Part shown: positions 1 to 11,461 of the stretch, in pieces
Position numbering within the stretch: the first letter of the stretch is position 1
Layout: every line of letters starts with the position of its first letter
Origin: Uranotaenia lowii
Lineage: Eukaryota; Arthropoda; Insecta; Diptera; Culicidae
Direction of reading: 5' to 3'
NCBI RefSeq assembly: GCF_029784155.1
Contig: NC_073692.1
Span: 14,675,752-14,739,751 of the forward strand
Length of the DNA: 64,000 bases
Made by a program: the position numbers and the translations under genes
Notes under the pieces: model-generated
Databases searched by the model: none
What the model saw: only the letters and a program-made list of their open reading frames with translations
Told to the model about the DNA's origin: nothing

Positions 1-1581
1 TGCTTCTGCGATGAGGGTCATAGTACAAGCTTTCTTTTTCAAGACTTCTCTCAAAAGAGGTACAAACATATTAATCATAGTCCTCCAACCTGCTGGTACA
101 CTGAAAAAGTCCAAGATGAACGCAACAATTTCCGAAAATTTCATCTTACCATCAGATGAAAAGCTGGGCAAACTGTTCGACGATGGATCAGATGCAGTTT
201 CTCTGGGAATTGTTGCATTCCTGTTAGCTACTGATGGTCCTGAATTCTGAAGGGAAGTCTGGGGTTTTGACTTACCAGAAAGTGGAGGGAAGTCCTTCGG
301 GGACGGATTAAAACCCGGAGGTCTCTGAATAGGAGGGGTAGAATAACTATTTCCACTTTGAGGATTTTTTGTTTTATTAACTTTGCTGGCAGCTGATCGG
401 GGTTGTGTGTTAGTTGTGCGTTTCCTTTTTGGAGCCTGTGAAACATTTTTTTTAACAAATGGCCCAGCTGATGTTCCTTCACATGGATCCTCCCCTTCGG
501 ATTCATACTCACTTAGAAGGCCAAACTGGTTCTCTGAGACGATTGGCAAAGACTTCATCAGCATGTCTCTATATGATTTCTTAGAGCGGGTTTTTAAAGA
601 AGTCTTGATTTTTTCCCGGCGCGATATGTACTTCGGACACGCCGAGAGAGCATGAGATTCCTCGCCTGTGCAATACAAACACTTGCTTAATGCTTGTATT
701 TCACACGAAGCTTCCGCATGCTTCTCCCCGCACTTAGAGCAGCGTGCCTGATTGCAACAGTAGGCGGCCGTATGATCCAGCTGCTTGCAATTCTGGCAGA
801 ACATGACCGAAGGCACATAAAGTCTCACAGGTAGACGAACCTTCCCGATCGCAACGTAATCAGGAAGTGCAGTGCCGGAAAAGGTAACCCGAAAAGAGTT
901 CGACAGGGAAAATGTTCTCTTTTCCCCCTCGCCTGATGCTGATTTCAGCTGACGCGCGTCCAGCACCTTGACCGTGGGGAGACCAGGGTCTTTGAATCGG
1001 CCAACCCCGGATTCCATTAGGTCATCGACGGTCAAACCCTCTTCGGTTACCACTCCGTCGATTTCCACGTCACGAGCGGGAACGTATACGCGGTATTCGA
1101 TCGTAAACTTCGGGTCACAAGCAATGGCATTTGCTTCCTTCAGGCTACCAACAACAATGCGCATCTTGTGCGGTCTCATCGGCTGGTAGCTGATTACGGA
1201 AGGGTAAGAACGATCAAGGTCCCGGGCGATTGAAATCACATTGGGTGATTTCCCATTAGTTTTGGACCGGATGTAAACTACCCAAGGTCCCGTCGATTCA
1301 GGTTGGTAAACCCGACGGCGAGGGGCAGTTTGAGGCAACTCATTATCTTTTTCAACGGGGGAGTTTGCTTGAGGGGTTGATGCTAGCGTGGAGTTTCCAA
1401 ACACAAAAGGCATTTGTGGGAAAAGGGTCTTTGGGAGAGGAGAAGGGTCATCTTCCGTGTCCGTGAGGTACATCGGGTGGTCTTGTAATGTTTCTTTGGA
1501 AACAATTTCCTCGGAAAGAATTTCCTCGGAAATATCCTCCCGTAAAGGGGGATCTTTGCCCGTCTCGCCGTCGTCATCCAT
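1..1581 (-). CDS. LINE (non-LTR retrotransposon) ORF1, gag-like nucleic-acid-binding protein, 3' part outside window
   Basis: The frame is open for 527 codons from an ATG at 1581 down to base 1, with no stop, so the protein continues beyond the window. An acidic N-terminus is followed by a domain with the PWVVYIRSK and YRVYVPARDVEIDGV motifs typical of ORF1 proteins of Jockey-type insect LINEs. Three zinc knuckles follow at about residues 262-313 (CQNCKQLDHTAAYC, CSKCGEKHAEASC, CLYCTGEESHALSAC), then a basic, proline-rich tail. In the family this protein binds element RNA and accompanies it to the target. The endonuclease/reverse transcriptase ORF would lie left of base 1. The ATG at 1581 is chosen because the frame has no earlier start in the roughly 55 non-repeat bases upstream. 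The clade assignment is from memory of motif style. Confidence 0.85.
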   Translation of the reverse strand, partial: MDDDGETGKDPPLREDISEEILSEEIVSKETLQDHPMYLTDTEDDPSPLPKTLFPQMPFVFGNSTLASTPQANSPVEKDNELPQTAPRRRVYQPESTGPWVVYIRSKTNGKSPNVISIARDLDRSYPSVISYQPMRPHKMRIVVGSLKEANAIACDPKFTIEYRVYVPARDVEIDGVVTEEGLTVDDLMESGVGRFKDPGLPTVKVLDARQLKSASGEGEKRTFSLSNSFRVTFSGTALPDYVAIGKVRLPVRLYVPSVMFCQNCKQLDHTAAYCCNQARCSKCGEKHAEASCEIQALSKCLYCTGEESHALSACPKYISRREKIKTSLKTRSKKSYRDMLMKSLPIVSENQFGLLSEYESEGEDPCEGTSAGPFVKKNVSQAPKRKRTTNTQPRSAASKVNKTKNPQSGNSYSTPPIQRPPGFNPSPKDFPPLSGKSKPQTSLQNSGPSVANRNATIPRETASDPSSNSLPSFSSDGKMKFSEIVAFILDFFSVPAGWRTMINMFVPLLREVLKKKACTMTLIAEA

Positions 1582-1655
1582 CAGCCGGTGACTTTCCGAA
1601 CTAATGGGCTCTGGAGGAGATGCAACCGCAATTTAAAATTAAATTAAAAAAAGAA
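1582..1655 (-). other. Short leader of the LINE, abutting the next repeat
   Basis: Only about 70 bases separate the ORF1 start from the tatata-rich edge of the next repeat. The LINE is therefore either nearly complete with a short 5' UTR or slightly 5'-truncated. No target-site duplication can be tested because the other end is outside the window. Confidence 0.4.
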
Positions 1656-3338
1656 AATTTATATATAACTAGCTGACCCGGTGTGCTTTGCTACACCTTT
1701 CAAAATCAAATTATATTTTCAAACATTATTCAAATTTTTATTGGTTTGTTGGCAACCGCTATAAAATGAGAGCTGCAGCTGGAGTTTTGAATTGCAACAT
1801 AAATATGATTGCAACATAAATATGATTTAAACTAATTTTCTGAATCTTGATAAATAAATTTGTGTTGAAGATCTGATAGTATTATTTTGTCTGGAGGGTC
1901 TCAAATTAATCGTACGCAAACAATCTAACTTATAAAATATGGTTGTTTTTGCTTGATATGTTCTGGATTTATGCTAAAAAACTGATAAGAGAGCCCCCTC
2001 CCCTGTCCTTCCCTTCACCCCCTGCTGAATGGAGGTCGTGATCTTTAATAATTAATCATACCCATTTTTTTTCGTTCCCAAAAATCCTTTTATATCAAAT
2101 ATAGTTCCATTGCATTGGTTGATAAGTTTTTAAGCTTTACAACAAAATGTATATGGAGCCTCCTCCTTTCTTCCCCTCTCTGCACTGTAAAGCGTAAGAG
2201 TCTATAACAATCGTAGAAACATACCTCGTGACCAAGTACTTTTCCATGGCATATTTGTTTCCATTTGTTGGCTTCGTTAGCATGAATTGAGAACTTATGC
2301 TAACAAAATTGTATTGGGCTCACCTCCCTTCTCTTTTGTACCTACTCACTGAAAATGTGTCAGATAATCATAGAATCATACCAAAATGATTTTCCATGTT
2401 AAGTTTTGTCCATTTCTCGGATTTTGTAAAAAAAAAAGTTAAATGTAAGCCTCCTCTTTCCTTCCTATATTCCCAATTCTATCATCCTACTGCAAGAAAG
2501 GAATTGTTTCACATATAAAAAAGTATTTTTCGTACTCAAATACTTTTTGATGCCAAATTTGGTTCCGTTTGCTCGATTAATTCTCGAGTTATACAAAAAA
2601 ATTGTATGGGAGCCCCCTTTCCCCTTTTATATCTTTCCGTTAAAACAGATGGGGCCTCAATTTATAATAGAAACATTTCTCGTATCCAAATACCCTCACA
2701 TGCCAAATATGGTTCAATTTGATCGATAAACTCTCCAGTTATACTGAAAATTGTAAGGGAGGCCCCCTCCCCCCTTTATATCTCCCTACTGGAAAGAGGG
2801 AGGGGTCCCAGATAATCGTAGAAATATTTTTCGTATCCAAATACCCTCCCATGTCAAATTTGGTTCCATTTGCATTATTAGTTTTTGGGTTATGTGTAAA
2901 AATATGAAAGAGGCCCCCTCCCCCTTTCTACTGGAAAGAGGGAGGGGTCTCAAATAATCATAAAAATGTTTTTCATATCAAAATACCTGTCCATGTAAAA
3001 TTCGGTCCCAATATCTTGATTAGTTTTTGAGTTATATGAAAAATTGTAAGGTAGCCCCCCTCCCCTCTTCCTATCACCCCACTGAGAGGAGGGAGGGATA
3101 CCTAATATTCATAGAAATATGTCCCGTCCCCAAATACCACCCCATGCCAAATTTGATACCATTTGCTTGATTGGTTCTCGAGTTAAGCAAAAAATTGTTT
3201 ATTATTTGGGAGGTCCCTCCCCCCCTTCCTGTTAGGGGGAGGGGTCTCAAACCATAATAGGAACCTTCTCCGGCCTCCAATACCCCCACCTGCCAAGTTT
3301 CACGCAAATCGGTTCAGTAGTTTCTGAGTCTATAGGGA

Positions 3339-3379
<41 letters not shown>

Positions 3380-3410
3380 AATTCATTTTTATATATATAG
3401 ATATAAATTT
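1656..3410. repeat. Degenerate tandem array of about 155-base units ending in (AGAC)n
   Basis: A block reading roughly gagccccctcccc, then a short C-rich run, then actggaaagaggg, recurs near 1991, 2155, 2316, 2446, 2609, 2758, 2910, 3051 and 3208, giving spacings of 130-164 bases. Between blocks the phrases ataatcatagaaat, ccaaataccctcc and ttggttccatttg recur. The array opens with tatataactagctgacccgg and closes with a pure AGAC run at about 3341-3379 and ttatatatatagat. No long frame crosses it. Similar units with an AGAC tail and tatata edges are common in insect genomes. I cannot assign a superfamily. Confidence 0.7.
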
Positions 3411-3912
3411 CAAAAAAAAAAAAAAATCTTATAATTTATATAGTAATAATAACGAAAGAGGAAAGCTAAAGAAGAAAACCAAATAAAAAAAAATAAAATA
3501 AAAACCCAAAAACTTTTTGGGAAAAAAAAAATGAACCACTCTATTAATGTGGACCACTCTATCAAACCTGATGCCAACAACGTGGTCCTTTGTTTGATGG
3601 CGAATGGATGCTGAACCAAGGCTATTGTATTCAGCCGGGGTGATAATTTGCTGGGTGATTTGACGAACCAGCTACACGAGCGTTAGAATTTCACTGCCGT
3701 TCTGAACTAAGCTATCCGGTGTAACGGTACATAAGTCCGGATAATTCGGATAGCGGCACTACACGGTAGGTATAAGGGGCAAATAAAAAAAAACTTTTGC
3801 CACACACGCGAGAGAAAACAAACTCGACCGTCTCCAGTGAGTGATGCGAAACGAATACTGGTCAGATAAACTATAAATAATTAATTTAATAGGAGAAATC
3901 ACCGTGAATTTG
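3411..3912. other. Unassigned noncoding DNA with A-rich tract
   Basis: The first 120 bases are A-rich simple sequence. The rest shows no frame, no tRNA-like box and no repeat I can match elsewhere in the window. Confidence 0.4.
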
Positions 3913-4223
3913 TTTTATGAAATGAATTTGCGGCTTTATCGGTGAGGGTTAAAGAGTTGAAATGAAAGACGGATAGAAGATCAGAAGAAAATTCTAAGGT
4001 GGTGAAAAGAGCGAAGAGCATTTGAAATAGAAGCTTGACCACATGCTAAATTCTTTCAATTAACTGTATTGAAGAAGTAGTACCCAATAGAGAAGGCACT
4101 ACATTTTTCGATACAGTTAATTATGGATGGTTCGACCGCCATGTGAGTGTGCACATGTGCCGAACGGACTTCATTTCAACTCTTTAACCCTCACCGATAA
4201 AGCCGCAAATTCATTTCATAAAA
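3913..4223. repeat. Foldback (inverted-repeat) element
   Basis: Bases 3913-3966 and 4170-4223 are perfect 54-base inverted copies of each other, about 200 bases apart. A second, imperfect inverted pair lies inside (around 4061-4085 and 4098-4125, both containing ttaactgtat-like sequence). The layout fits a MITE or foldback element. I found no clear target-site duplication. Confidence 0.7.
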
Positions 4224-4981
4224 TAAATAATTAATCCATTTAGAAAAATAATGAAAATTCGAAAACTTTTGGCAAGCTTGGTTTTTAAGATATGCATATT
4301 TACATGTAAATTCATTGCCTAATAGGTATATCCTAACAAATTTGAAAATAATTCCCAAACTTAACAGTTTTATTTTCTATCATTCGTTCTTGAAAGAATA
4401 TTGATATCTGTGTTGGTATCAAATTGCATTTAAAAAATGTTCATTGTTGTCGATTTTGAAAACATTGGACAGAAATCTTGGGTAGCAATCATAATTCAAG
4501 CCCGGGATTTAACTATATGTATTTCATATAGTAAAATAGCGAGCTTGAATTATTATTGTTTAAACTGTTAATGACTAGCTTGGTTCATGAAAGAAATACA
4601 TACTGGAAAATATAGTTGTAAGATGGTCCTGATAGAAAATAAGTCGGTTACCCTAATACCAAGCAAATTTGAGCTAATTCCTATGCGAAAATAAAAGATA
4701 ATCGCCAATGTGTTATTTGTATTGTTTTTTATGCAGGACTAAGAACACAGATAAAAACGAGTGAAATATAAGAAATCATGCCAAATATCCACTTGTACTT
4801 ACCTTTTGGAGCGAATTGAACATAAAAAGCCCACCTACAAAATTTTACAAAACCGAAAACGATTTCGATAATAAATACCCGATAGCAGCAGCTATTCACT
4901 TTCAAAACAATACACGATAACTTTGGTGTATATAGTTTTGAAAACATTAAACTCAGTTTTGAATGTAATTCCTAAACACTA
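4224..4981. other. Unassigned noncoding DNA
   Basis: There is no convincing coding frame. One small hairpin pairs 4486-4501 with 4543-4558 around a short palindrome. The rest is AT-rich sequence with no feature I can support. Confidence 0.4.
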
Positions 4982-5443
4982 CCCGCATACTAAAAAACTA
5001 TATTACAAATAGTCAATACGATACTTCCACGTTCCCAGAAAAGGTTATTGTCTCCGTAAACGTAGCTTTTATTTAAAACTTTACTTCGACAACGATAAGA
5101 ATATAAAACGAAAGTTCATGTGAATAGTGATGATATCTGGAAAGGTGAATGAATTGTTTAACGATTTACTTCAATTTGATCAATAATCGTTAAACTGTTC
5201 TCGAACCATAACGTTTAGCGTAATGTCATGTGTCAAACTCACGTCAAAAATGACCGAAATGCGGGTCAGAGATGCCAGATGGTTTTGAAAAAAGAAAACT
5301 CAGCCCGGATTCATGAAAACATCTTTAAATTAATTTTTCGAATCAATTGTTGATTTGTTCATACGCGGAAAGATAAAAGCAGATGCATTGTACAAAGAAA
5401 AAAAATTACATTGAGCCGATATCAAGAACTCTTATAGGTAGTT

Positions 5444-7253
5444 TGTGACGGATCGCTTACCGTAGACGAAGCTACGAAATTAATAACGCTCGAAAACTTT
5501 AAATTTGAGTTTCTTTATAAATCTTGCAACGTTTTACCCACATTTCCCCCATAGCATTTTCATTCAGATTCTATTTAACTTACGGCATTCTCCATGAAGG
5601 CGCTGCAGCGCACTGAGTGGCCACGAAGCTTTTCCTCTTCCGCCTTGGTGTGGGCAAACCTCCTCTCGCCGCCTCCGGCATCATGCCCCAAATGAATTTA
5701 CCGATGTGTTCCGTTGTTGCGACGACCGCGATGTAGCCGAGTAGTGCCGTTGATGATGAATGGCCCAATGCCACAGTCGATTCGACGATAGCGGGTGTAG
5801 TTGAAAAGTGCGGTCGCAACTTCCGATGATGGTAAGTGGCCAAATGCCACCGTTGATTGCACCACTGCAGGTGCAGCCGAGAAGTGCAGTCGAAGCTGCC
5901 AATGATGATAGGTGGCCCGATGCCACAGTTGATGTAACGACCGCGGATGCAGTCGAAAAGTGCAATTGAAACTGCCAAAGATGAGTGGCCAAATGGTACC
6001 GTTGATGCGACGACCGCAGATGCAGTCGATGAGTAGAGCCGAGACTGCCGATGTTAGTGGATGGCCAAAGGCCACAGTTGATTCCACGACCGCCGGTGCA
6101 GCCGTAAAGTGCAGTCGAAGCTGCAGATGACAATAAGTGGTCAGATGCCACAGTTGATTGCACCGCTGCAGGTGCAGCCGAAAGGTGCAGTTGAGACTGT
6201 CGGTGAAGTCGAATGGCTAATTTCCACAATAGATGCTACGCCTACGGGAGCCTTAGAAACAAAGTGTCTCTACGAGGATGCTGTGTGGCTCAACGCCACC
6301 TTTGATGTTGCACCGCGGGTGCGTTCTAGCCGAGAGAAGGCAGGCAGTTGTAGCCGAGACTCCCGGTGATGTTAAATGGCTAATTGCCACCTTTGAAGTT
6401 GCCAGCGCGGGCACGTTGTGGCCGAGGCGAGGCTGGCAGTTATAGCCGAGAGTTCCGGAGATGCTGAATGGCTAAATGCCACCTTTCCTCCGGCAAAAGT
6501 TGCAGGAATCGATGGAAACCTCGAAGGTGCTTGATGGTGGATAAAAGAAGGCCGCCTGTGTTGGACATAAGGCGTTTGTTAGAGGAAAAGGTTGCAGGCT
6601 TTTTTTTTTTCGAAGGTGGTGTCTTACCTGAGCGACCCTCTTGTTCTTCTTTTTCTTTTCCGCAGTCTTGAGCTCGAATTTACCCTTTTAGGTGGGCGTG
6701 TGTGCACCTAGAAGCCGTGAATAGAATGGTATTAGCACTAAACCATTAGTTTGTTAGGTCAGTTAGGTGTCTCACCTTCCAGTGGGGCTCTGCCCTCTAC
6801 GCTTCTTCCGCGAGCACGTGCCGCGTGGCTGGTATGCGCCTTGTCGGAGCTAAAGCGAAACATACGCGTTTTCTGTTAATTTTACGGCACTTTGCCCGCT
6901 CGAATTTAACATACCTTTTCCTTTCAGTGCTGAGGAGCTGTCGTTTGCGGGTTTCCTCCGATTTTCCTCCGATTTTCCTGTGTGAAACACTACCTCGCTA
7001 CACTTCGCTCTCGTGGCGATCGTTTTTCTTATTCGCACCCGGACGGAAATGATAATGACATTTCCCGGGTTTTCCAGCTCACGCTAAACGTGAAATACCG
7101 TGTATTTTACACGCCGAGTATTTTGTCGTGTTTTTGGGTAAATTTTAACGACACGCTATGAATTATCAACATGGGGATGGGTTTTTTGGTTGCCAAATTA
7201 TCGTATCATATTATTTAGGACTAGAAACATCAAATGAAATTTAAATTGTAACA
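5444..7253 (-). repeat. 3' LTR of the 14.4-kb retrotransposon
   Basis: This 1810-base direct repeat matches 18012-19821. In element orientation it starts TGTTACAATTT at 7253 and ends CCGTCACA at 5444. About 0.8 kb of its interior is made of imperfect tandem units. Confidence 0.92.
5745..6500. repeat. Tandem units of about 75 bases inside the LTR (copied at 18313-19068)
   Basis: A motif reading gtggcca-atgccac-gttgat, then a CG-rich stretch, then gtgcagccgagaagtgcag, repeats about eight or nine times with drift. Units start near 5745, 5830, 5905, 5980, 6050, 6125, 6205, 6280 and 6370. The same array is in the other LTR. It opens several overlapping minus-strand frames of 129-182 codons, best read as by-products of a repeat lacking stops. 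In an LTR it could hold promoter or enhancer repeats (inference). Confidence 0.75.
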
Positions 7254-7272
7254 CAACATTGCTGCTTAGGCA

Positions 7273-7312
7273 GAAATTTTCATGGATCATGACAGGGATC
7301 CATGAAAATTTC
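7273..7312. repeat. Perfect 16-base hairpin next to the 3' LTR
   Basis: 7273-7288 (gaaattttcatggatc) is the exact inverted copy of 7297-7312 with an 8-base loop. It lies 20 bases inside the element from the 3' LTR, where a polypurine tract would be expected. No clear polypurine tract is visible. Confidence 0.65.
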
Positions 7313-7979
7313 TTATCCTGTTCTAGAAATTCGATGGAGTTCAACGACTACTTTCCGATCCAATCTCGGAAGCTTATCACCTTCTCTATAGGTGTCTCCG
7401 GCTCAATAAACAAACTCAATACAAACGGTACTCGATACCAACAATTTTGGCAAATGTCCAAATACAAATACAACTCTAAGCCATCGAATTATGGCAGATT
7501 GTGTCGGTAGGTACCAGCAAATGTGGCAGATTTTTCCATCGAACTCTGAGAAAATTCAACAATATTACTCCCACTTTAGCAGCTTACAAATATCCTAGAT
7601 CTAATAGCCATTGTAATGAAGAATGACTGAGATCTTACGAGTAGGACTTAACGAAACATACTAGGCGGTACTGGTATACTGGTTAAAACGAAGCAACAGA
7701 AGTCTAGGGAAGAGAGGGATTTAGTCCTCTAAGTTACGAAGAGCCCAAGATAGAGGTTTTACCGCGCCTCCAGATCGCGTTCCTTTTGAATTGTCTTGGC
7801 AACCCCCTTTGACAACTGTGCATGATCCTTAACATACGATTTTAATACGATTTCGCATTTATAGAAGACAGTTTTACTGTCGGCACTTATTCTAAACGAT
7901 GTTCTATTGTGTATTAATGGCTTTGACCGTAGTAGGTCTTTTGGCTTTTATAGGGGATGTTGGGAGATTGTTTTTTGTT
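7313..7979. other. Retrotransposon 3' internal region, no gene seen
   Basis: This is noncoding sequence inside the 14.4-kb element. Only short frames occur, with no recognisable domain on either strand. Confidence 0.4.
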
Positions 7980-8250
7980 TCAACGACCAATTTCTTGATC
8001 GGGAGTCTTAATCGGGAAGTCTTGATCGGTTGGTTGAAAATAGTCTTGATCGGTTAAGTCTTGATCGGGTCGTCTTGGTTGGTTGTGGGTAGTCTTCATC
8101 GGGTAGTCTTGATCGGGTTGTTTTTGATCGGGTAGTCTTGATCGGGTGGACTTGATCGGGTGGACTTGATCGGGTGGTCTTGATTGGGAGTTCATGATTG
8201 GTTGAAGGTTGTCTCAATCGGGTAATCTTAATCGGGTTGTCGTAATCGGG
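7980..8250. repeat. Minisatellite of TTGATCGGG-type units
   Basis: The phrase gtcttgatcgggt or a close variant (gacttgatcgggtg, gtcttgatcggtt, tcttaatcggg) recurs more than fifteen times in about 270 bases, with spacings mostly near 14-18 bases. It opens spurious minus-strand frames rich in D, Q, R, S and P. Confidence 0.8.
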
Positions 8251-9451
8251 ATTGTTTATAGATGTCACTATTCGGTTCTTCTTTCATCCAGGATGCTTGG
8301 TCGAATTATGGTCCTCCGGACTAGGAGAAAGTCAAAAGGAATCTTGCAACCTCTTTAAAGCAACACTGGGCGTTGTCCTGTTGATGCTTTGCTTGTTCAG
8401 CAGTGTTCGTGTTTGTGGGACAAAATCGGATGTTGATGCTGCTGCTATTGATCTCCTTCAGACGGCGCCTTCTTCCGGAGTCGTTGAGCATGGCAGATGG
8501 GGTGGTGGTGACGATAGACGTGTTTTTGCATCGACGAGGATTTTGTTGACTACCTTGGGTAGTGGACGTAGCTATACTTGTTACTGTACTCACGAGGAGG
8601 TAGATAAGAGATATTGCTCACTGCGTTTTCCAGATGCACGATTTTTCCCGATCGGCCTAACGGTGTTTCCTGCGCTGTTGCGCTTGGTTGACAGGCTTTG
8701 GCTGTGGTCATAGCTAAAGGTTTTGTATTGATTCGGAGATTGTTAGGGTTGGTGGATAATCTCCTAGTTGTTGTAGTAACGACTGGCGTGTTTTGACCTC
8801 GAGAGGCTCTTGTCGACTACCTTGGGTAGCGGTCATAGCTAGATTATTGGCGTGTGGCTTTTGACAGTTAGCGAGAGAGAGTCGATATGGTAGTAGCGGC
8901 CGTCATGATGTCTACTAGACCGCTGCAGGCTTTGTATGGGAACTCTGAAATTTATAAGTTATTACAACTCCCATACCATTTTCTGATGGTATTTTCACAC
9001 ACAAAAATCTCCGTAAAGTTTGGAAGCGATACATTGAGTCCTGATTTAGCGCAACGAGTTTTAATTTTGTATGGAGAATTACATGGAGAATCAATTTTTT
9101 TTATTCAAAAATCGTTACAGATTTACAGAAATTTCGGAAAAATAAAAAAAAGGCTGAATACTATTCCTCGAATTAATCTCTACAAATGATGTGAAGGTAC
9201 TATGATGCTTAGTTGTAACACAACAAAGATATTTGGAATTTAGAAAAGATTTATCAAAAACTTAGACGAGTTTGCTTCCCTCATGGCATCGCTGGCTGAA
9301 AACTTGTATGCAAGTTATTCCTTCCCAGATCGAAGGAACGGTCCCGAATCGGTTCGAAATCGGTCAGAAATCAGTCCAAAATCAGTCCGTTTAACAGGTG
9401 AAGATTTATAATGTTGAATTCTTTATAAACTAAGTTTAGTTACTTTACTTT
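8251..9451. other. Retrotransposon 3' internal region, no gene supported
   Basis: A plus-strand frame of 153 codons (8252-8713) is antisense to the element and has no recognisable motif. Short repeats of the type cggtcagaaatcagtcc occur near 9350-9390. I annotate no gene here. Confidence 0.4.
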
Positions 9452-9459
9452 ACACTATG

Positions 9460-10295
9460 CAAGGAATATTTAAATAAGGTAGTGTCGAGAGCCATATTGG
9501 ATTTTTTTGTGACGTCACAAAAACGAATGTATCGAAAATTTATATGCGAATGGCAGAAATTTCAAAGAAAAACATGTTTTAGAATGAAAATGAATTCCAA
9601 TTTCATTTTGATTGTGTTGTAAGACCTCTATTTCACTATGTTATGAAATTTTCTGGTCCTTTAAAGATTGCATTATGTTTTATTTCTCGTTTTAACAATG
9701 AACGCAATGTCATCTTGAAGCTAAAACGTTCAAAAACGAAGATAAAATCTACTTTAAAAAGGTCTAGCTGGTGGTTATTGAGTGTTCAACTGATTGTCAT
9801 GATTTTTATCCAATCGGTTTACCATATTCAATTCTTATGTAGAACAATTAACATCAATTGATTATTGTTAACTCGATTTCCTAAAATGCGAATAAATAAT
9901 TGTGGTTTTATATCAAAGTTTGTTTTTTGATAACTTTTTTGTAATAAGGATCTTAAACTGCACTGACTTGATCATTTTCATGGAAGAATTTGAACTAATT
10001 TTAAAGTTTTGCAAATTTGAGTAGGGAAAATCCACCATTTTTTCGAACTTCGATGGTCTATTTCATACAAAAATTACTTGAAAATCCAACTTTTTTCGTA
10101 CCAAGCTTGAAGAGCAAGAATCCTTCTAAAATAACAGGTATTAAAAGTGGAACATTTCCAGCAAATTCTTCAAATTATCAACGAAAAAGACAAATTTCCT
10201 AGTAAATTAACAGATTTTTCGTGATTGTGACGTCGCAGTGTGTACTAATACTAAAGCAGGGCTGCCTCGACACTACCTTCTTTAAATATTCCTTG
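9460..10295. mobile_element. hAT-type non-autonomous element (MITE-like), 836 bases
   Basis: It is bounded by about 30-base terminal inverted repeats starting CAAGGAATATTTAAA and reaching AAGGTAGTGTCGAG. A perfect 8-base target duplication ACACTATG flanks it at 9452-9459 and 10296-10303. An 8-base duplication and a CA-start terminus are hallmarks of the hAT superfamily. There is no transposase frame. It lies within the LTR retrotransposon, so it inserted after or travelled with that element. Confidence 0.85.
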
Positions 10296-10626
10296 ACACT
10301 ATGGTGGTATTATTTAGAGAAAAAGCATCATTATTACAGTAAAACAATCATAACTTATATAATTTTCAATCGATTTCGGTAAACAACCTCTTGAATCATT
10401 TGTTTTAACTGATTCACAGAATCAAAAGGAAATGAATTTTTTTTAAATGTTATAATCAGGTCCGAAACCATAAATAAAGTTGGTCTTTTCTAAAAAAAAA
10501 ATGTGTTATTTATCGTGTTTTCTATCATTAATTCACAAAAACTGTATGTATTGTGTTAAATTTACACAAAAATGAAGTTCAGATGATCAATTGCAACTTT
10601 AACACTAAACATACCGACATTTTTTG

Positions 10627-11461
10627 GGTACCTATTCATACCGCGAGCGGTCAAATGACAGCAAACACCTCTTCCGCTAAAACTCTCTTGTTTCTCGACC
10701 GATTTCTACAAAGTTTATAATTTTGGAAAGCTCGTAAATTGACTCAAATACGGTTTTTAGACAAAATTTAACTTCAATTATTTTTCTCAAAGTTATTCAA
10801 AGTCGAAGAAAAAACAATCGAAAAAACAGGCTTCAGGAAAAAGGCTATAAATCAGTTAACAAGTACTCGAAAGAAAAAAATTATTTAGTGCCTGAGAACG
10901 CTGAAGTTAGAAGCACATATGGAAATATTTTTTGAAAATTTCTTAAGATCATGGCCACTAAAAATGTAAAAAAGTGGTAAATCGTAATTTTTAATAAATC
11001 AACCCCCAAAGCTGTTCCCGTTACATTAGAAAATTTTTGTAAAGTGAAATGGAAATTTGACGTAATTTGTGACATTTTGGCATCTTTAGATATCTAAAAC
11101 ACGAAACACAGAATTTTTGACGACTTTTCAAAGGTAGCTGTTTCTTTTAAAACTTTTTATCAATCTGCTTGTTTTGAGACTATTCTAGCACCTAGAATTG
11201 GCTTTGCACTGGATCGCAACGTTCTCAGGCACTGAGTGAAATTCTTTTCGAGTACTTAATAACTGAATTAGAGCCTTTTACGAATTTTTTTCTTCGACTT
11301 TGAATAACTTTGAGAAAAATAATTGTTGCTGAAATTCGTATTTAAGTCATATTACGAGCTTTCCAAAACTATAAACTTTGTAGAAATCGGTCGAGAAACA
11401 AGAGAGTTTTAGGGGAAAGTGTTTACCGTCATTTGACAGCCCGCGGAACGAATAGGTATAC
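10627..11461. repeat. Long foldback element with arms of about 250-290 bases
   Basis: The segment from ggtacctattc (10627) to about 10905 recurs in inverted form from about 11217 to gaataggtatacc (11461). The arms share landmarks such as cgaccgatttctacaaagttta, tttctcaaagttattcaaagtcgaag and gtgcctgagaacg. A non-paired spacer of about 300 bases separates them. Arms differ by scattered substitutions. This fits an old foldback MITE inside the retrotransposon. The exact edges and any duplication are uncertain. Confidence 0.7.

Noticed and set aside
5580..6369. Minus-strand frames of 132, 182 and 129 codons and a plus frame of 86, repeated at 18148-18937
   Set aside because: They are overlapping frames through the LTR tandem units, present identically in both LTRs, with no domain. 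A repeat unit that is a multiple of three or stop-poor explains them.
7980..8250. CRISPR array
   Set aside because: Units are contiguous and degenerate with no distinct spacers, and the context is a eukaryotic retrotransposon.
7980..8268. Minus frames rich in SRPPDQ repeats
   Set aside because: Product of the TTGATCGGG minisatellite.
8252..8713. 153-codon plus-strand frame considered as an accessory or antisense gene
   Set aside because: No motif, no splice or polyadenylation context, antisense to the retrotransposon.
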